Shown piece by piece: positions 32,211 to 40,727 of a stretch of DNA of 45,457 bases (position 1 is the stretch's first letter; the number at the start of each line of letters is the position of its first letter). The DNA lies in the NCBI GenBank assembly GCA_017307785.1, contig JAFKGI010000057.1, positions 1 to 45,457 on the forward strand, read 5' to 3'. The stretch is from Vulcanimicrobiota bacterium. GTDB lineage: Bacteria > Vulcanimicrobiota > Xenobia > Xenobiales > JADMJV01. Made by a program: the position numbers and the translations under genes. The notes below the pieces were generated by a model. That model had not been told where the DNA came from. It searched no databases and was given only the letters and a program-made list of their open reading frames with translations.

Positions 32211-33211
32211 AGGCTTTCGTCGCCCAGGCGGGCATCCGGCATCAGATAGTTGCGGACGTAGTCGAAAATGCCCTCACGCAAGGTGTAGCGGGTAGCGCCT
32301 AATTCCACTTTGGAGAGCCGGCGCAGGTCGGCTTGCGTGTGATACTGATAGCGTTCGCGCAGGCCCTCGGGCATGTCGACGTAGTCCACCTGAGGCAATT
32401 GACCGACCGCGTCAAAAACGGCCTGAGCCAACTCGTTCCAGGTGTGGGTATCGCCGGAGCCGACATTGAAAACTCCGCTGGCTGAAGAAGTGGCCAACTT
32501 GACGGTGATCTCGGCAGCCTCTTTCACGTAAAGAAAGTCCCTGCGCTGTTCGCCGTCCCCATACTCGGGTCGATAGCTCTTAAACAACCCCACCCGGCCG
32601 CTGGTCTGGATTTGCTCGAAGGCCTTGTGGACCACGCTGCGCATATCGCCCTTGTGCTGCTCATTGGGGCCGTAGACATTGAAGTATTTGAGGCCGACCA
32701 GGCGGTCAAGCCAGCCCTGAGCCTCGGCGTGGCGGTCCAGCAGATGCTTGGAGTAGCCGTAGGCATTCAGCGGCCGAAGCTTGTGGAGACTTACCTTCTC
32801 GGAGAAGCCGTGAGAACCGTCCCCATAGGTGGCCGCCGAAGAAGCGTAAACCAGACGAATCCCACGAGCCAGGCACCATTCGGCCAGCTCGCGCGTGAAG
32901 GCGTAGTTGTTATCGAGCAGGTAGGCGGAATCTCGCTCGCGAGTATCCGAGCAGGCTCCCAGATGAAAGACACAGCTGATGGGGCCCAGGCTATCGGGAG
33001 CTTCCCGCAGGCGACGGCGGAGTTCGCTGCCTTCCAGATAATCAAAAAACGACAGCGCGGCCAGGTTCTTCCACTTGTCGCTCTTGTCGAGCGCATCGGC
33101 CACGAGAATGTTCTCGCGAAACTGCCGATTGAGGAACCAGATGACCGCGCTGCCGATCAGGCCAGCGCCACCCGTGACAAGGATTCGCCCGTCCAGGGCG
33201 GCGGCGGACAA
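32207..33211 (-). CDS. hldD: ADP-L-glycero-D-manno-heptose-6-epimerase
   Basis: Epimerises ADP-D-glycero- to ADP-L-glycero-manno-heptose for lipopolysaccharide core in the cytosol. The 334-residue SDR enzyme has the Rossmann motif LVTGGAGLIGSAV near 11-23, and the DALDKSDKWKNLAAL/FFDYLE segment characteristic of HldD. The active site has SSAATYG and Tyr151-x3-Lys155 (YGYSK), with LKYFNVYGPNEQHKGDM downstream. TTG start at 33211, 3 nt after the stop of the 59-aa ORF; its Shine-Dalgarno would lie inside that ORF, so coupling is likely. gmhA and hldE are not in this window. Confidence 0.92.
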   Translation of the reverse strand: MSAAALDGRILVTGGAGLIGSAVIWFLNRQFRENILVADALDKSDKWKNLAALSFFDYLEGSELRRRLREAPDSLGPISCVFHLGACSDTRERDSAYLLDNNYAFTRELAEWCLARGIRLVYASSAATYGDGSHGFSEKVSLHKLRPLNAYGYSKHLLDRHAEAQGWLDRLVGLKYFNVYGPNEQHKGDMRSVVHKAFEQIQTSGRVGLFKSYRPEYGDGEQRRDFLYVKEAAEITVKLATSSASGVFNVGSGDTHTWNELAQAVFDAVGQLPQVDYVDMPEGLRERYQYHTQADLRRLSKVELGATRYTLREGIFDYVRNYLMPDARLGDESL

Positions 33212-33214
33212 GGC

Positions 33215-33394
33215 TTATTCAGCCTCGACTTTGGCGCCCTTACGGTATTCCAGAGGGACGAACTTGCCCTTTTGCTCGGCTACTTCACGCAGCCACTTGG
33301 AACCGCCGATACGGACCCAGTCGCGACCTTCGATAGGACCGGCGGAACCGCGACATTTCTTATCACCGGGCTTCTTTGCAGAACCTTTTGCCAT
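33215..33394 (-). CDS. 59-residue basic protein between rpmB and hldD
   Basis: Begins MAKGSAKKPGDKKCRGSAG, continues IEGRDWVRIGGSKWLREVAE and ends KFVPLEYRKGAKVEAE. It is strongly basic at the N-terminus and has a Gly-rich compact middle. It sits 6 nt after the rpmB stop and 3 nt before hldD, so it is part of the ribosomal-protein transcript. No zinc cysteine pair and no match to L32, L33 or L36. The context allows an RNA-associated protein, but that is inference. Shine-Dalgarno is moderate (AAAGG). Confidence 0.7.
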   Translation of the reverse strand: MAKGSAKKPGDKKCRGSAGPIEGRDWVRIGGSKWLREVAEQKGKFVPLEYRKGAKVEAE

Positions 33395-33400
33395 GGGAGT

Positions 33401-33631
33401 CTAGCCTTTCTTGGCGTACTTGCGGATGGCTTTTTCCACGCCGCCGAGCTTTTTGATAGTGCGCAGGGCGCGAGCGGATACCCGCATCTTGACCCAACGA
33501 TCTTCGCTTTCCAGAAAGAAGCGCTGCTCGATCAGGTTGGGCAACCAGCGGCGGCGCGTCTTCCGTTGCGAATGGGAGACCTTATTGCCAGAACCGGGTT
33601 TCTTGCCCGTTAATTCACACACGCGAGACAT
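33401..33631 (-). CDS. rpmB: Ribosomal protein bL28
   Basis: Large-subunit ribosomal protein L28. The 76-residue sequence begins MSRVCELTGKKPGSGNKVSH, contains KTRRRWLPNLIEQRFFLES and ends with the helix VSARALRTIKKLGGVEKA plus a Lys-rich tail. The CELTGKKP start without the zinc cysteine pair fits the zinc-free form. Good Shine-Dalgarno (GAAGGAG) and a canonical promoter upstream. It leads a probable transcript with the 59-aa ORF and hldD. Confidence 0.97.
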   Translation of the reverse strand: MSRVCELTGKKPGSGNKVSHSQRKTRRRWLPNLIEQRFFLESEDRWVKMRVSARALRTIKKLGGVEKAIRKYAKKG

Positions 33632-33664
33632 AGTAGACTCCTTCGTCTAAAAAACAGTTTCAGC

Positions 33665-33693
33665 ATTAAATGCCACAAGCAGCAATGTGTCAA
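33665..33693 (-). promoter_or_regulatory. Canonical sigma70 promoter of rpmB
   Basis: On the minus strand: -35 TTGACA (33688-33693), a 17-nt spacer, and -10 TTTAAT (33665-33670; five of six consensus positions). Transcription should start near 33658, about 27 nt before the rpmB ATG. It is the best promoter in the window and overlaps nearly to the end of the adjacent permease gene. Confidence 0.85.
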
Positions 33694-33698
33694 GTCCT

Positions 33699-34481
33699 TT
33701 AGAGGTCAGAACGCCGATAGCGCCACCAACTCAGACCGACAAACAAGAGCAGATAGCCGACCGCGAAGGCATGCAGAACCTCGATGGAGGGCGCCCCCGG
33801 AGTGAGCTTCTTGGCGGCTTCCGACCAGAGTGGGAAGGGCAGCAACTGGTTGGCGACGCGCAAGGGCGCGTAGAAATCGAGATGCGGCACCCAGAAACTG
33901 AAGAAGCCAAAGAGAATAAACTCGAAGGACACCGAGTAGACCAGGAAGACGGCCAGCGACAGGATGCCACGGCGCAGCAAAAAGCCCAGAGACAGCGCGA
34001 AAAAGTTGTAGACCAGGCACTGCTCCAGGAAAAAAAGCAGCGTTTGACTGCCGTCCAGGCCGGGAGTCGAGTTGTGGGTCGCTCCCAGCAAAACGGCCAG
34101 CAAAGCCACCCAGAAGACCGACGAGGCGGTCACCCCGAGCGTGACCAACACCTTGGAGAGGAAAAACTGCAGGCGGCTCCAGCCATCCAGAAGATTCTGG
34201 CGATGAGTGCGATTCTCGAACTCTCCGCACACGGTGAAGAGAATCAAAACGCACGGCAAAAAATGAAACCAGCTGGCCGTCCAGGTCACGGTCGTCCAGA
34301 CCTCCGGAAAGCGGAAGGCCGTGAGATTCTCGACACTCTGAATCTTCTGAGTCTTGGCCATCAGGCCGTCGATGGACCCGGCCACCAGAAACAGGAGGCC
34401 AAAGAGACACAGTGGATAGAGGGTCATGAGGACCCAGAAGGGCTTGTAACGCTTGAGCTTCAGCCATTCGATCCTGAGCAT
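33699..34481 (-). CDS. ABC-2 type transporter permease
   Basis: A 260-residue membrane protein with six hydrophobic segments, e.g. PFWVLMTLYPLCLFGLLFLV, WFHFLPCVLILFTVCG and VAVGYLLLFVGLSWW. The C-terminal and central organisation is that of ABC-2 permeases. Start ATG at 34481 overlaps the last base of the ATPase stop (TGATG), so the two are coupled and form one exporter. Substrate unknown. It ends just before the rpmB promoter. Confidence 0.82.
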   Translation of the reverse strand: MLRIEWLKLKRYKPFWVLMTLYPLCLFGLLFLVAGSIDGLMAKTQKIQSVENLTAFRFPEVWTTVTWTASWFHFLPCVLILFTVCGEFENRTHRQNLLDGWSRLQFFLSKVLVTLGVTASSVFWVALLAVLLGATHNSTPGLDGSQTLLFFLEQCLVYNFFALSLGFLLRRGILSLAVFLVYSVSFEFILFGFFSFWVPHLDFYAPLRVANQLLPFPLWSEAAKKLTPGAPSIEVLHAFAVGYLLLFVGLSWWRYRRSDL

Positions 34482-35347
34482 CAGTCGGTCAACTCCAAAA
34501 AGCGACTCTCCAGAGTCTTCTTGCGCAACACCAGGTGGCTCAAAGTCTGACCGCCCTCCAGGCAATAGCGATTCAATTCGGCCGGCTTCATAGCGCCGGC
34601 ATCGAAGGTCACCGCCAGAATTCCATCGCCGCGCTGCACCTTGGGCGCCAACGGATGCCCCTGCAGCAGCTGAACCAGAGCTTCCAGATCGTCGCTCTTA
34701 ACCTCGAGACGATCCTCATCGCGCAGGACTTCCTCCAGCGGCCCTTGGGAAAGCACCTTGCCCTTCTTGAGAATGGCCACGTGGGTGCAGACTTTCTCCA
34801 CTTCATCCAACATATGGCTGGCCAACACCACGGTCTTGCCCTCGCCGCGCAGACTGCGGATCAGTTCGCGTACATCCGCGATGCCCGCGGGATCGAGTCC
34901 GTTGGTGGGCTCGTCCAGGACCACCACCTCGGGGCTGCCGATCAAGGTGGCTCCGATGGCCAATCGCTGCTTCATACCGAGCGAGTATTTAGAAAAAGGC
35001 ATGGCCTCATAGCTGTCCAGGCCGACCACAGCCAGGGCATCGCCCACGCGATCTCCTCCGCGCCCGCGCAACTCCGCAACGATCCGCAAGTTCTCGCGCC
35101 CCGTCAAATAGGGATAGAAGTTGGGAGTTTCCAAAAGTGCGCCGCGCTTCAAGCCGGGAGCCCAGCGAAAGCTGCCGCTGCTGGCCAGCAAGATGTCCAG
35201 CACGATTCCCAAAAGAGTGGTTTTGCCGCTGCCGTTGGGCCCGAGTACGCCGAAGATGCTGCCCTGCGGCACCTCCAGGCTGACTTCTTGTAGAGCCTGG
35301 GTGCGTCCGTAAAACTTGGTCAGACCCTCAACCGTGAGAATCGTCAA
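34481..35347 (-). CDS. ABC transporter ATP-binding protein
   Basis: A 288-residue ATPase. Walker A GPNGSGKTTL near 36-45, signature KYSLGMKQRLAIGATL near 125, Walker B VVVLDEPTNGLDPAG near 145, and a His switch in VLASHMLDEVEKVC. The extra C-terminal domain of about 80 residues is found in ABC-2 exporters. TTG start with GGAG 8 nt before. It pairs with the permease that overlaps its stop. Substrate unknown. Confidence 0.93.
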   Translation of the reverse strand: MTILTVEGLTKFYGRTQALQEVSLEVPQGSIFGVLGPNGSGKTTLLGIVLDILLASSGSFRWAPGLKRGALLETPNFYPYLTGRENLRIVAELRGRGGDRVGDALAVVGLDSYEAMPFSKYSLGMKQRLAIGATLIGSPEVVVLDEPTNGLDPAGIADVRELIRSLRGEGKTVVLASHMLDEVEKVCTHVAILKKGKVLSQGPLEEVLRDEDRLEVKSDDLEALVQLLQGHPLAPKVQRGDGILAVTFDAGAMKPAELNRYCLEGGQTLSHLVLRKKTLESRFLELTD

Positions 35348-35444
35348 AGGGGAACTCCGCGCGCCGGAGTAGAAGCCATTGGAACCATGGGTGGGTCAAA
35401 TTCGGTTTTCCGGGATTCCTTCCTGGCAAGATTTATGGAAGTTC

Positions 35445-36251
35445 ATGCTCAATCGTAGACATCTGGTGCCGCTGGCGCTCCTTCTTACACTTTTCGGCTG
35501 TGGCGGCAACCCCGGCAACATGAAGGCCAAAGAGTACAAAGGCCATTTCGAAGACGCCAAGAGCGGTCTGATTTTTCAATGCCCGACCAGTTGGGACATC
35601 CGCGAAAACGTGGAAGGTCACCGCGTGATCGCGCGCAGTCCACTCGAGCAGGCCAAAGGCGACAAGTTTCAGGAAAACCTGATTGTGTCCGGCCCTGTCG
35701 CCGCCGCCAGCCTGGACGAGATGCGGACTCAAACCGAAGCGGAATTCAAAAAACTGGACAACTATCAGGCTCAGCCCGCCACTCCCGACATCCTGGACTT
35801 CGACTACCAGTTCAACGGACAGGATCTTCACTCGCGTGCCTACCTGAACCAGGTCAAAGGCAAGAACGAATTTTGGGTGGCTCAGTTCACCGATGCCAAG
35901 GCCGATTTCGCCGGTCACGAAGCAGCTTTTGTCGGTATCATGGCGACCTGGGGCCTACAACCAGGAGCCTCCCCCACCCCGATCATCAACGGTCCGGCCA
36001 GCAGCGGCACTCCCGCCCCCAGTGGCACGCCAGCACCCGCCTCGGCCACTCCCGCTGCGGCGGCAACGCCGGCTCCCGCTGCCACTCCAGCTCCCGCTGC
36101 CACTCCAGCTCCTGTAACGACTCCTGCTCCGGCTGCCACTCCTGCTCCGGTAGCGACCCCGGCTCCAGCAGCCAGTCCAGCGCCCGCCACGACTCCGGCA
36201 GTCAGCGTAAAGCCCATCCCCAAACCGGCCGCGAGCGCCACTCCCAAGTAG
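35445..36251 (+). CDS. Lipoprotein with Ala/Pro/Thr-rich C-terminus
   Basis: A 268-residue exported lipoprotein: signal peptide MLNRRHLVPLALLLTLFGC with lipobox LFGC at 16-19. The middle (about 25-165) is a small mixed fold with FEDAKSGLIFQCPTSWDIRE and FDYQFNGQDLHSRAYLNQ, of the PsbP/DcrB-like type by eye. The C-terminal 100 residues are low-complexity Ala/Pro/Thr repeats, probably an extended wall- or envelope-spanning linker. Start chosen at 35445 because the signal peptide begins there with GGAAG upstream. Followed 1 nt later by the next gene. Confidence 0.78.
   Translation: MLNRRHLVPLALLLTLFGCGGNPGNMKAKEYKGHFEDAKSGLIFQCPTSWDIRENVEGHRVIARSPLEQAKGDKFQENLIVSGPVAAASLDEMRTQTEAEFKKLDNYQAQPATPDILDFDYQFNGQDLHSRAYLNQVKGKNEFWVAQFTDAKADFAGHEAAFVGIMATWGLQPGASPTPIINGPASSGTPAPSGTPAPASATPAAAATPAPAATPAPAATPAPVTTPAPAATPAPVATPAPAASPAPATTPAVSVKPIPKPAASATPK
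36048..36206 (+). repeat. Tandem APAATP-type repeat, ~18-nt unit
   Basis: The lipoprotein's tail is coded by imperfect 15-18 nt repeats of the type GCTCCCGCTGCCACT, giving repeated Ala-Pro-Ala-Ala-Thr-Pro. Such tracts vary in number between strains by slippage. Confidence 0.8.
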
Positions 36252-36252
36252 C

Positions 36253-37479
36253 TTGCTCAGGTTTCTGCTGTCGGCCTTGATCAGTCTGGCTTATGCCCTG
36301 GTCTTCGCCTACAGCGGCACCATCGCTCATCCCTTTGCCTATCGGCACAAGTGGTATCCCAGGCAGTGGCGACCCCAACCTTACACCGGTAAGGTCAGCC
36401 AGCCGCTGGGCGACACGCCTGATCAACTGAACCGCTGCCGCCAGCTCATCGAGAGCACCGGGCATCAGTTACGCGACCAGGTCCGTCAGGGTGCGGAAAC
36501 ACTGGAAATCGTCAGCCCGGGCCCCTATACTCGCTGTCCTACCACCGGCCTGAACTACTGCGTGGTGCGCTGGCAGGACTTTGTCGTGATCTGCACCTGC
36601 CATCCGCACATCAGTGCGAACGTCGTCTGGGACTCGCGGGCCTCCAAGCAGCTAGACAGCTGGCAGACACCCACCACTCTGGATGACGAGGGTCGCATCC
36701 AGGATTACTATCTGCACGCCTACGCCGCCTATTTCAGTGGGGATTTTGCGGAAGCCGTCCAATGCTGCGAAAAATTCCTCGAAAGCAAGCGAACCGATGT
36801 CAACGCGCTGCTGATCGATAGCCTGCTGGCTCTGGGAGAGGCTGGACGAGGTTTGCAGGTCTTCAGCGAGGCGACCAATCAGAAAGAACTCCGCCAAAGC
36901 CAGAGTAACTGCCTGTTGGAACTCGGTCGCTTCCAGGAAGTGCTCAAAAACGAGCCCAGCGAGATCCAGAAATGCATGGCCCTATTCTATCTCGACCAGG
37001 ACGAAGAAGCCGCTCGGACGCTGGAATCCGTGAGCAAGGACCCGCTTTTCGAAGCCTATGCTCTGCTGGCACTCAAGCGGCATCCCGAGTGCCGTCGAAA
37101 GTGCCGCGAAGTGATCCACGACCTGGGCTGGCAGGCACCCTTCGCCGGCAACGCCATCATCGTCAACGTCATCAGCCACTGGATGACGGGCGACTCCGCC
37201 GACGAAGCTCGGGCGACTCTGCAGAAAGGCCTGGACGAGGCGCCCAGAACCTGGCCCTATCCCATCTTGCGCTACTTGAATCGCGAAATCTGCGAAGAAG
37301 AACTTTTCGAAATCGCCGCGCCCGTTCTCTCTCATCGCGTGGAGGCCCAATTCTCGGTCGGTCTGACCCTGCTGGCTCAGAAACGAGACACCGCTCACGC
37401 TCGCGACTTGCTGCGCCAGGCGGCCAACCATGGCCAGTTCTTCGAAGGAATGGCTGCCCACACGCTGGCCAAGGAATAG
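36253..37479 (+). CDS. Membrane-anchored TPR-like protein
   Basis: A 408-residue protein from a TTG start directly after the lipoprotein stop. The N-terminal LRFLLSALISLAYALVFAYSG is a membrane anchor or uncleaved signal. From about 140 on, the sequence consists of degenerate TPR/Sel1-like helical pairs such as AAYFSGDFAEAVQCCEKFLE and ALLALKRHPECRRKCREVIH. Six cysteines occur in the N-terminal 130 residues, including YTRCPTTGLNYC and VVICTCHPH. Function unknown; co-transcription with the lipoprotein and the ARPP-1 gene is likely. Confidence 0.72.
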   Translation: MLRFLLSALISLAYALVFAYSGTIAHPFAYRHKWYPRQWRPQPYTGKVSQPLGDTPDQLNRCRQLIESTGHQLRDQVRQGAETLEIVSPGPYTRCPTTGLNYCVVRWQDFVVICTCHPHISANVVWDSRASKQLDSWQTPTTLDDEGRIQDYYLHAYAAYFSGDFAEAVQCCEKFLESKRTDVNALLIDSLLALGEAGRGLQVFSEATNQKELRQSQSNCLLELGRFQEVLKNEPSEIQKCMALFYLDQDEEAARTLESVSKDPLFEAYALLALKRHPECRRKCREVIHDLGWQAPFAGNAIIVNVISHWMTGDSADEARATLQKGLDEAPRTWPYPILRYLNREICEEELFEIAAPVLSHRVEAQFSVGLTLLAQKRDTAHARDLLRQAANHGQFFEGMAAHTLAKE

Positions 37480-37506
37480 CTGCCGCCGCTCTGCGACATC
37501 TCGAGG

Positions 37507-38547
37507 ATGCGCTTTCCAAAACTGCTCCTCTTTCTCTTGCTGGGACTGGCCTGTTGGGCCCGGAGCCGCCCCTGGACCGGCTGGAGCGAGTCCTGTGAAG
37601 TCGGCGGGGCACGCCGCACCGGCTCCCTGATCGTTTTTCCTCTGACCGGGGAGAGCGAATCTCTGCCCCGCTGCCGCTCCCTGGACGCAGCCTTGATGCA
37701 AGACGAACTGCATGTCCGAGAAGTGCGCGAGGAAGGCGACGTCAACCACCTGGTGGTGGAGAACCGAGGAGAACGTCCCGTCTTTCTCATGGCCGGCGAG
37801 ATCCTCAAGGGCGCTCGTCAGGACCGTGTGCTCCAACACGATCTCTGGCTCCCGGCCGACTCAGGCCCGGTGACCGTAGCCGCCTTCTGTGTCGAACACG
37901 GTCGCTGGGGCTACCGGGGCGACAAGCGAAAATTCGAGTCGAGCGGCTCCATCAGCAACGTGCGCGTGCGCCAGGCGGCCCTGTCGGAAGCTGGCCAGGG
38001 CGCGGTCTGGGACTCGGTGGCCGAGACCCAGAAGGCCCAGGGAGTCGCCTCCCCTTCCGGAGCATTGCTGGTCGTCTATGAGGACAGCCGCCTATCTCGA
38101 CGCCTGGACCAGATGGTCAGCGACTTGCGAGAGCTTACCGACGACTATCCCGAGATGAATGGGGTGGCCGTGCAAATCGACGAGCGCATCGTGGCCGTGG
38201 ACGTCTTCCCGGATCGACGCCTGCTGGTTTCGCTGTGGCCCAAACTGGTGCGCAGCTACGCTCTGGAAGCTCTGGGGCGCGATGCTCAACAGACCGCTCT
38301 GAGCCGCAGTCAGGTGCGCGACTTCCTGAGTGAGGCGGCAGCGGGCCACTGGAACTCCTCGGATACGCCAGGCCGCGGAGAGCTGTTTTCCTTGCACGAA
38401 GGTGGCCTGCACGGTCAAGCCCTGAAACTTCCAGAAGGGTTGGCCCACCTGCAGATTCTGGGCTACCGCGGAACACGCCGGCCTGACCGCGTGGACCCGT
38501 CCCCCTGGCCTCCAGCCATCGACCTGGTCAAACCGACCCGGCCTTAG
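37507..38547 (+). CDS. Exported ARPP-1 domain protein
   Basis: A 346-residue protein with signal peptide (KLLLFLLLGLACWARS). The mature part matches the ARPP-1 domain (DUF6569), seen in the conserved series GSLIVFPLTGES, LDAALMQDELHVREV, VENRGERPVFLMAGEILKG and VTVAAFCVEHGRWGYRG. The domain is associated with ARG/Rhodanese/phosphatase-superfamily proteins in conserved-neighbourhood analyses; biochemical function is unknown. Cys and His of FCVEHGRW are typical family residues. It is located 27 nt after the TPR gene and overlaps the convergent gene by 4 nt. Confidence 0.8.
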   Translation: MRFPKLLLFLLLGLACWARSRPWTGWSESCEVGGARRTGSLIVFPLTGESESLPRCRSLDAALMQDELHVREVREEGDVNHLVVENRGERPVFLMAGEILKGARQDRVLQHDLWLPADSGPVTVAAFCVEHGRWGYRGDKRKFESSGSISNVRVRQAALSEAGQGAVWDSVAETQKAQGVASPSGALLVVYEDSRLSRRLDQMVSDLRELTDDYPEMNGVAVQIDERIVAVDVFPDRRLLVSLWPKLVRSYALEALGRDAQQTALSRSQVRDFLSEAAAGHWNSSDTPGRGELFSLHEGGLHGQALKLPEGLAHLQILGYRGTRRPDRVDPSPWPPAIDLVKPTRP

Positions 38548-39245
38548 CGCTTGAGTTCCACCCACTCGTCCTCGAGTAACTTGTAGGACAACCCTTTGTC
38601 TACTTCCACGCGGTCACTCAAACGACGGAAAGTCTTTTTATTCAGCTGACTCCAGCGCTTCCATCGAGTGCTACCGTAAAACACGTCGACACGCTGATCT
38701 CCGGAGCGGGTCCGCCCGTGCACATAAAGCTGGCTGAGGTGCTCATCCTTCCGATCCAGGTGGACCACCGCCAGCTCGTCAATTTCTTTCCAATCTTCCG
38801 CACCGACCGGCAATTTGATGAGTTTCTCATTCTCCCAAACCAGCAAATCCAGACGGACTTTCCCCCGGTCCTCCAGGTATCCGCTCTCGACCACTCTGGC
38901 CAGCAAGCGGGGCCGAGTTTTCTGGGCTTCGATCTGTTCGCGACTGACCACTTGCTCGGGCCAGGGAACTTTGTAGAGCAGCGCCTGGAAAGCCGCCGAC
39001 TGCAATTCCCGATCTCCCGCGTCATCCGAGTGCTTGTTCAGACGCAGGCATTCTTCAAAGCGGCCCTCCAGATAGGCACGGCGGGCCGCCGAAAGCCGCC
39101 CGGAGTCATCCCCCCTCCGCAGCCACCAGGCCAGGTGTTCATAATCAGCCTGTTTCTCCTGATTCCACTGACGCCGTTGCCAACTCAGTCCGGCCAAAAG
39201 CAGCACACTCAGGCAGGTCAGCATCACCAGGACGCGCCATTTCAT
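38544..39245 (-). CDS. Membrane-anchored hypothetical protein
   Basis: A 233-residue protein with an N-terminal anchor (WRVLVMLTCLSVLLLAGLSW), followed by a charged periplasmic part. Residues 50-100 are helical and TPR-like (AARRAYLEGRFEECLRLNKH); the C-terminal half looks like a beta-rich domain (KVRLDLLVWENEKLIKLPVG, LYVHGRTRSGDQRVDVFYGS). Start ATG at 39245 has GGAAG 6 nt upstream; upstream frames are not protein-like. No family recognised. Divergent from the PEGA gene. Confidence 0.65.
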   Translation of the reverse strand: MKWRVLVMLTCLSVLLLAGLSWQRRQWNQEKQADYEHLAWWLRRGDDSGRLSAARRAYLEGRFEECLRLNKHSDDAGDRELQSAAFQALLYKVPWPEQVVSREQIEAQKTRPRLLARVVESGYLEDRGKVRLDLLVWENEKLIKLPVGAEDWKEIDELAVVHLDRKDEHLSQLYVHGRTRSGDQRVDVFYGSTRWKRWSQLNKKTFRRLSDRVEVDKGLSYKLLEDEWVELKR

Positions 39246-39312
39246 CAACATCTTCCAGCAAAGTTTGGCGCGTCGGCCGGAATTACTTGCCCCGGCGGCG
39301 AATTTGTTTTGC

Positions 39313-40089
39313 ATGCGCGCTTCGCTTCCGGCTCTGGTCTTCGCGGTCACTCTGCTCGGCGGACTGGGAACCCTGGCCTCGGCCTTCGAGCCGAAACCAT
39401 CCGAACAGGTCGGTTTGCTCAGCATCGTCAGCGAACCCGCCGGCGCCCAGGTTCTGCTGGACGGCAAGCCGCTGGGCAAGACGCCTCTCAGTCAGGCTCC
39501 CATCGCAGGCTCGCATCGGCTGACCTTTCGACTGGATGGCTACGCAGAAGCCGAACGAACTCTGGAAAGCGGCCAGCGCATCCATCAGCGACTGCAACCG
39601 CTGAACGCAAACCTGACCGTCAAGGACCTCGACAAAGCGAAACTCCGCCTCGGACCGGGCGTGCCGCGCGAACTCGAGGGCAAAGGTCCCTGGAAACTGG
39701 CTCCCGGCCAGTATGAACTGACGGCCGTGCGCGACAAAATCCCGGCCAGGCCGAAACGCTTTGAGCTCAAGCCGGGACAGTCTTTGGAAATTGCCCTGGA
39801 CTGGCCGAGCCTACCAGCCATGCCGCCTGTGCCGGTGGCCCCGCCCGCGGCTCTCCCTGCCGCCGTGCGCCTGCCTCAGGCTCCTCCCCTAAACCTTCCG
39901 ACCTATGTGATTCCGGCACCGCCCAGGCCCCGCTACAATTACTACACGCCTCCAAGACCCGCTTACCGGCCCCCGGTCCGTCAGCCCGACCCGATTTTCA
40001 CGCCTCTTCCACCCACCCGGTTCGAACCGCCGGCGCCGCCACCGAGCTACCCTGCCGGACCCGAACCCGTCTTTACTCCTTTGCCCTGA
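39313..40089 (+). CDS. Exported PEGA-domain protein with proline-rich C-terminus
   Basis: A 258-residue protein: signal peptide (LPALVFAVTLLGGLGTLASA), a PEGA domain at about 30-90 (GLLSIVSEPAGAQVLLDGKP followed by GKTPLSQAPIAGSHRLTFRL), then a second beta segment and a long Pro/Ala/Tyr-rich tail from about 170 (RPRYNYYTPPRPAYRPP). PEGA domains are surface beta-modules common in cell-envelope proteins. The Pro-rich tail resembles extensin-like stalks. Start ATG 39313 is the codon before the signal peptide. The end overlaps the convergent TPR gene by 43 nt. Confidence 0.75.
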   Translation: MRASLPALVFAVTLLGGLGTLASAFEPKPSEQVGLLSIVSEPAGAQVLLDGKPLGKTPLSQAPIAGSHRLTFRLDGYAEAERTLESGQRIHQRLQPLNANLTVKDLDKAKLRLGPGVPRELEGKGPWKLAPGQYELTAVRDKIPARPKRFELKPGQSLEIALDWPSLPAMPPVPVAPPAALPAAVRLPQAPPLNLPTYVIPAPPRPRYNYYTPPRPAYRPPVRQPDPIFTPLPPTRFEPPAPPPSYPAGPEPVFTPLP

Positions 40090-40727
40090 AGCATGTCGTG
40101 CCAGATGCGCGTCAACTCGGCATCGGGGTCGGGTACGCGCAGGCGAATCAACAAATCCACCACCTGGATGCCCCACCACGGGTCACGCATGCGCAGAGAG
40201 GCACGACGCATAAGCTTGGCGGCCAGAAACTGATTGGTGTCGGCGTCGGTCGAGTCGTAGGCGCGTTGTCCGTAGAGCAGGGCTGAAACGGAGTCTCGCT
40301 GCTTATCAGCCAAAAAGGCACGCCGAAAATTCAGAGCGTAGGATTCTGGGCTGTAAAGCAGGCCTTCTTCCACCAGATCGATGGCCTGACGGGTCTGCCC
40401 AAATCCCTCATCCAGGTCGTAAGCGATCGTGTCGTAAGCGTCGGCAAAACTGGGGTCGAGGTAGGTCACCATGCGGAGCAGCGGAATCACTTCTTTTTGC
40501 TGAAAAACGGCTACGCCCGCCGAATCTTGCTGTTCGTGGTACAGGTCCGCCTGAAACCACACCAGCCGGGCCAGCAAGGTCCGTCCCTCCCCCAACAGGT
40601 CCAGGAAGAGGTCCTGGTAGCGAATGATCGGCTTGCGAGGCTCCAGGCGTCGATGCTCGCCCACCAGGAGATGCGATACCAGCGCCACCCCCACCCAACA
40701 AGCCAAAAGCAAGTGTGCTCGCTTCAC
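40047..40727 (-). CDS. Membrane-anchored TPR-like protein, last gene of the ycaO-ABC operon
   Basis: A 226-residue protein with N-terminal anchor AHLLLACWVGVALVSHLL and a helical TPR-like body: LLARLVWFQADLYHEQQDSA, VTYLDPSFADAYDTIAYDLD and NFRRAFLADKQRDSVSALL. The segment LLGEGRTLLARLVWFQADLYHE is reminiscent of a family found next to ABC-2 exporters in several phyla. GTG start at 40727 overlaps the stop of the upstream gene (GTGA). It is encoded at the end of a tight operon, so a role with the ABC transporter is inferred. Confidence 0.72.
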   Translation of the reverse strand: MKRAHLLLACWVGVALVSHLLVGEHRRLEPRKPIIRYQDLFLDLLGEGRTLLARLVWFQADLYHEQQDSAGVAVFQQKEVIPLLRMVTYLDPSFADAYDTIAYDLDEGFGQTRQAIDLVEEGLLYSPESYALNFRRAFLADKQRDSVSALLYGQRAYDSTDADTNQFLAAKLMRRASLRMRDPWWGIQVVDLLIRLRVPDPDAELTRIWHDMLQGKGVKTGSGPAG

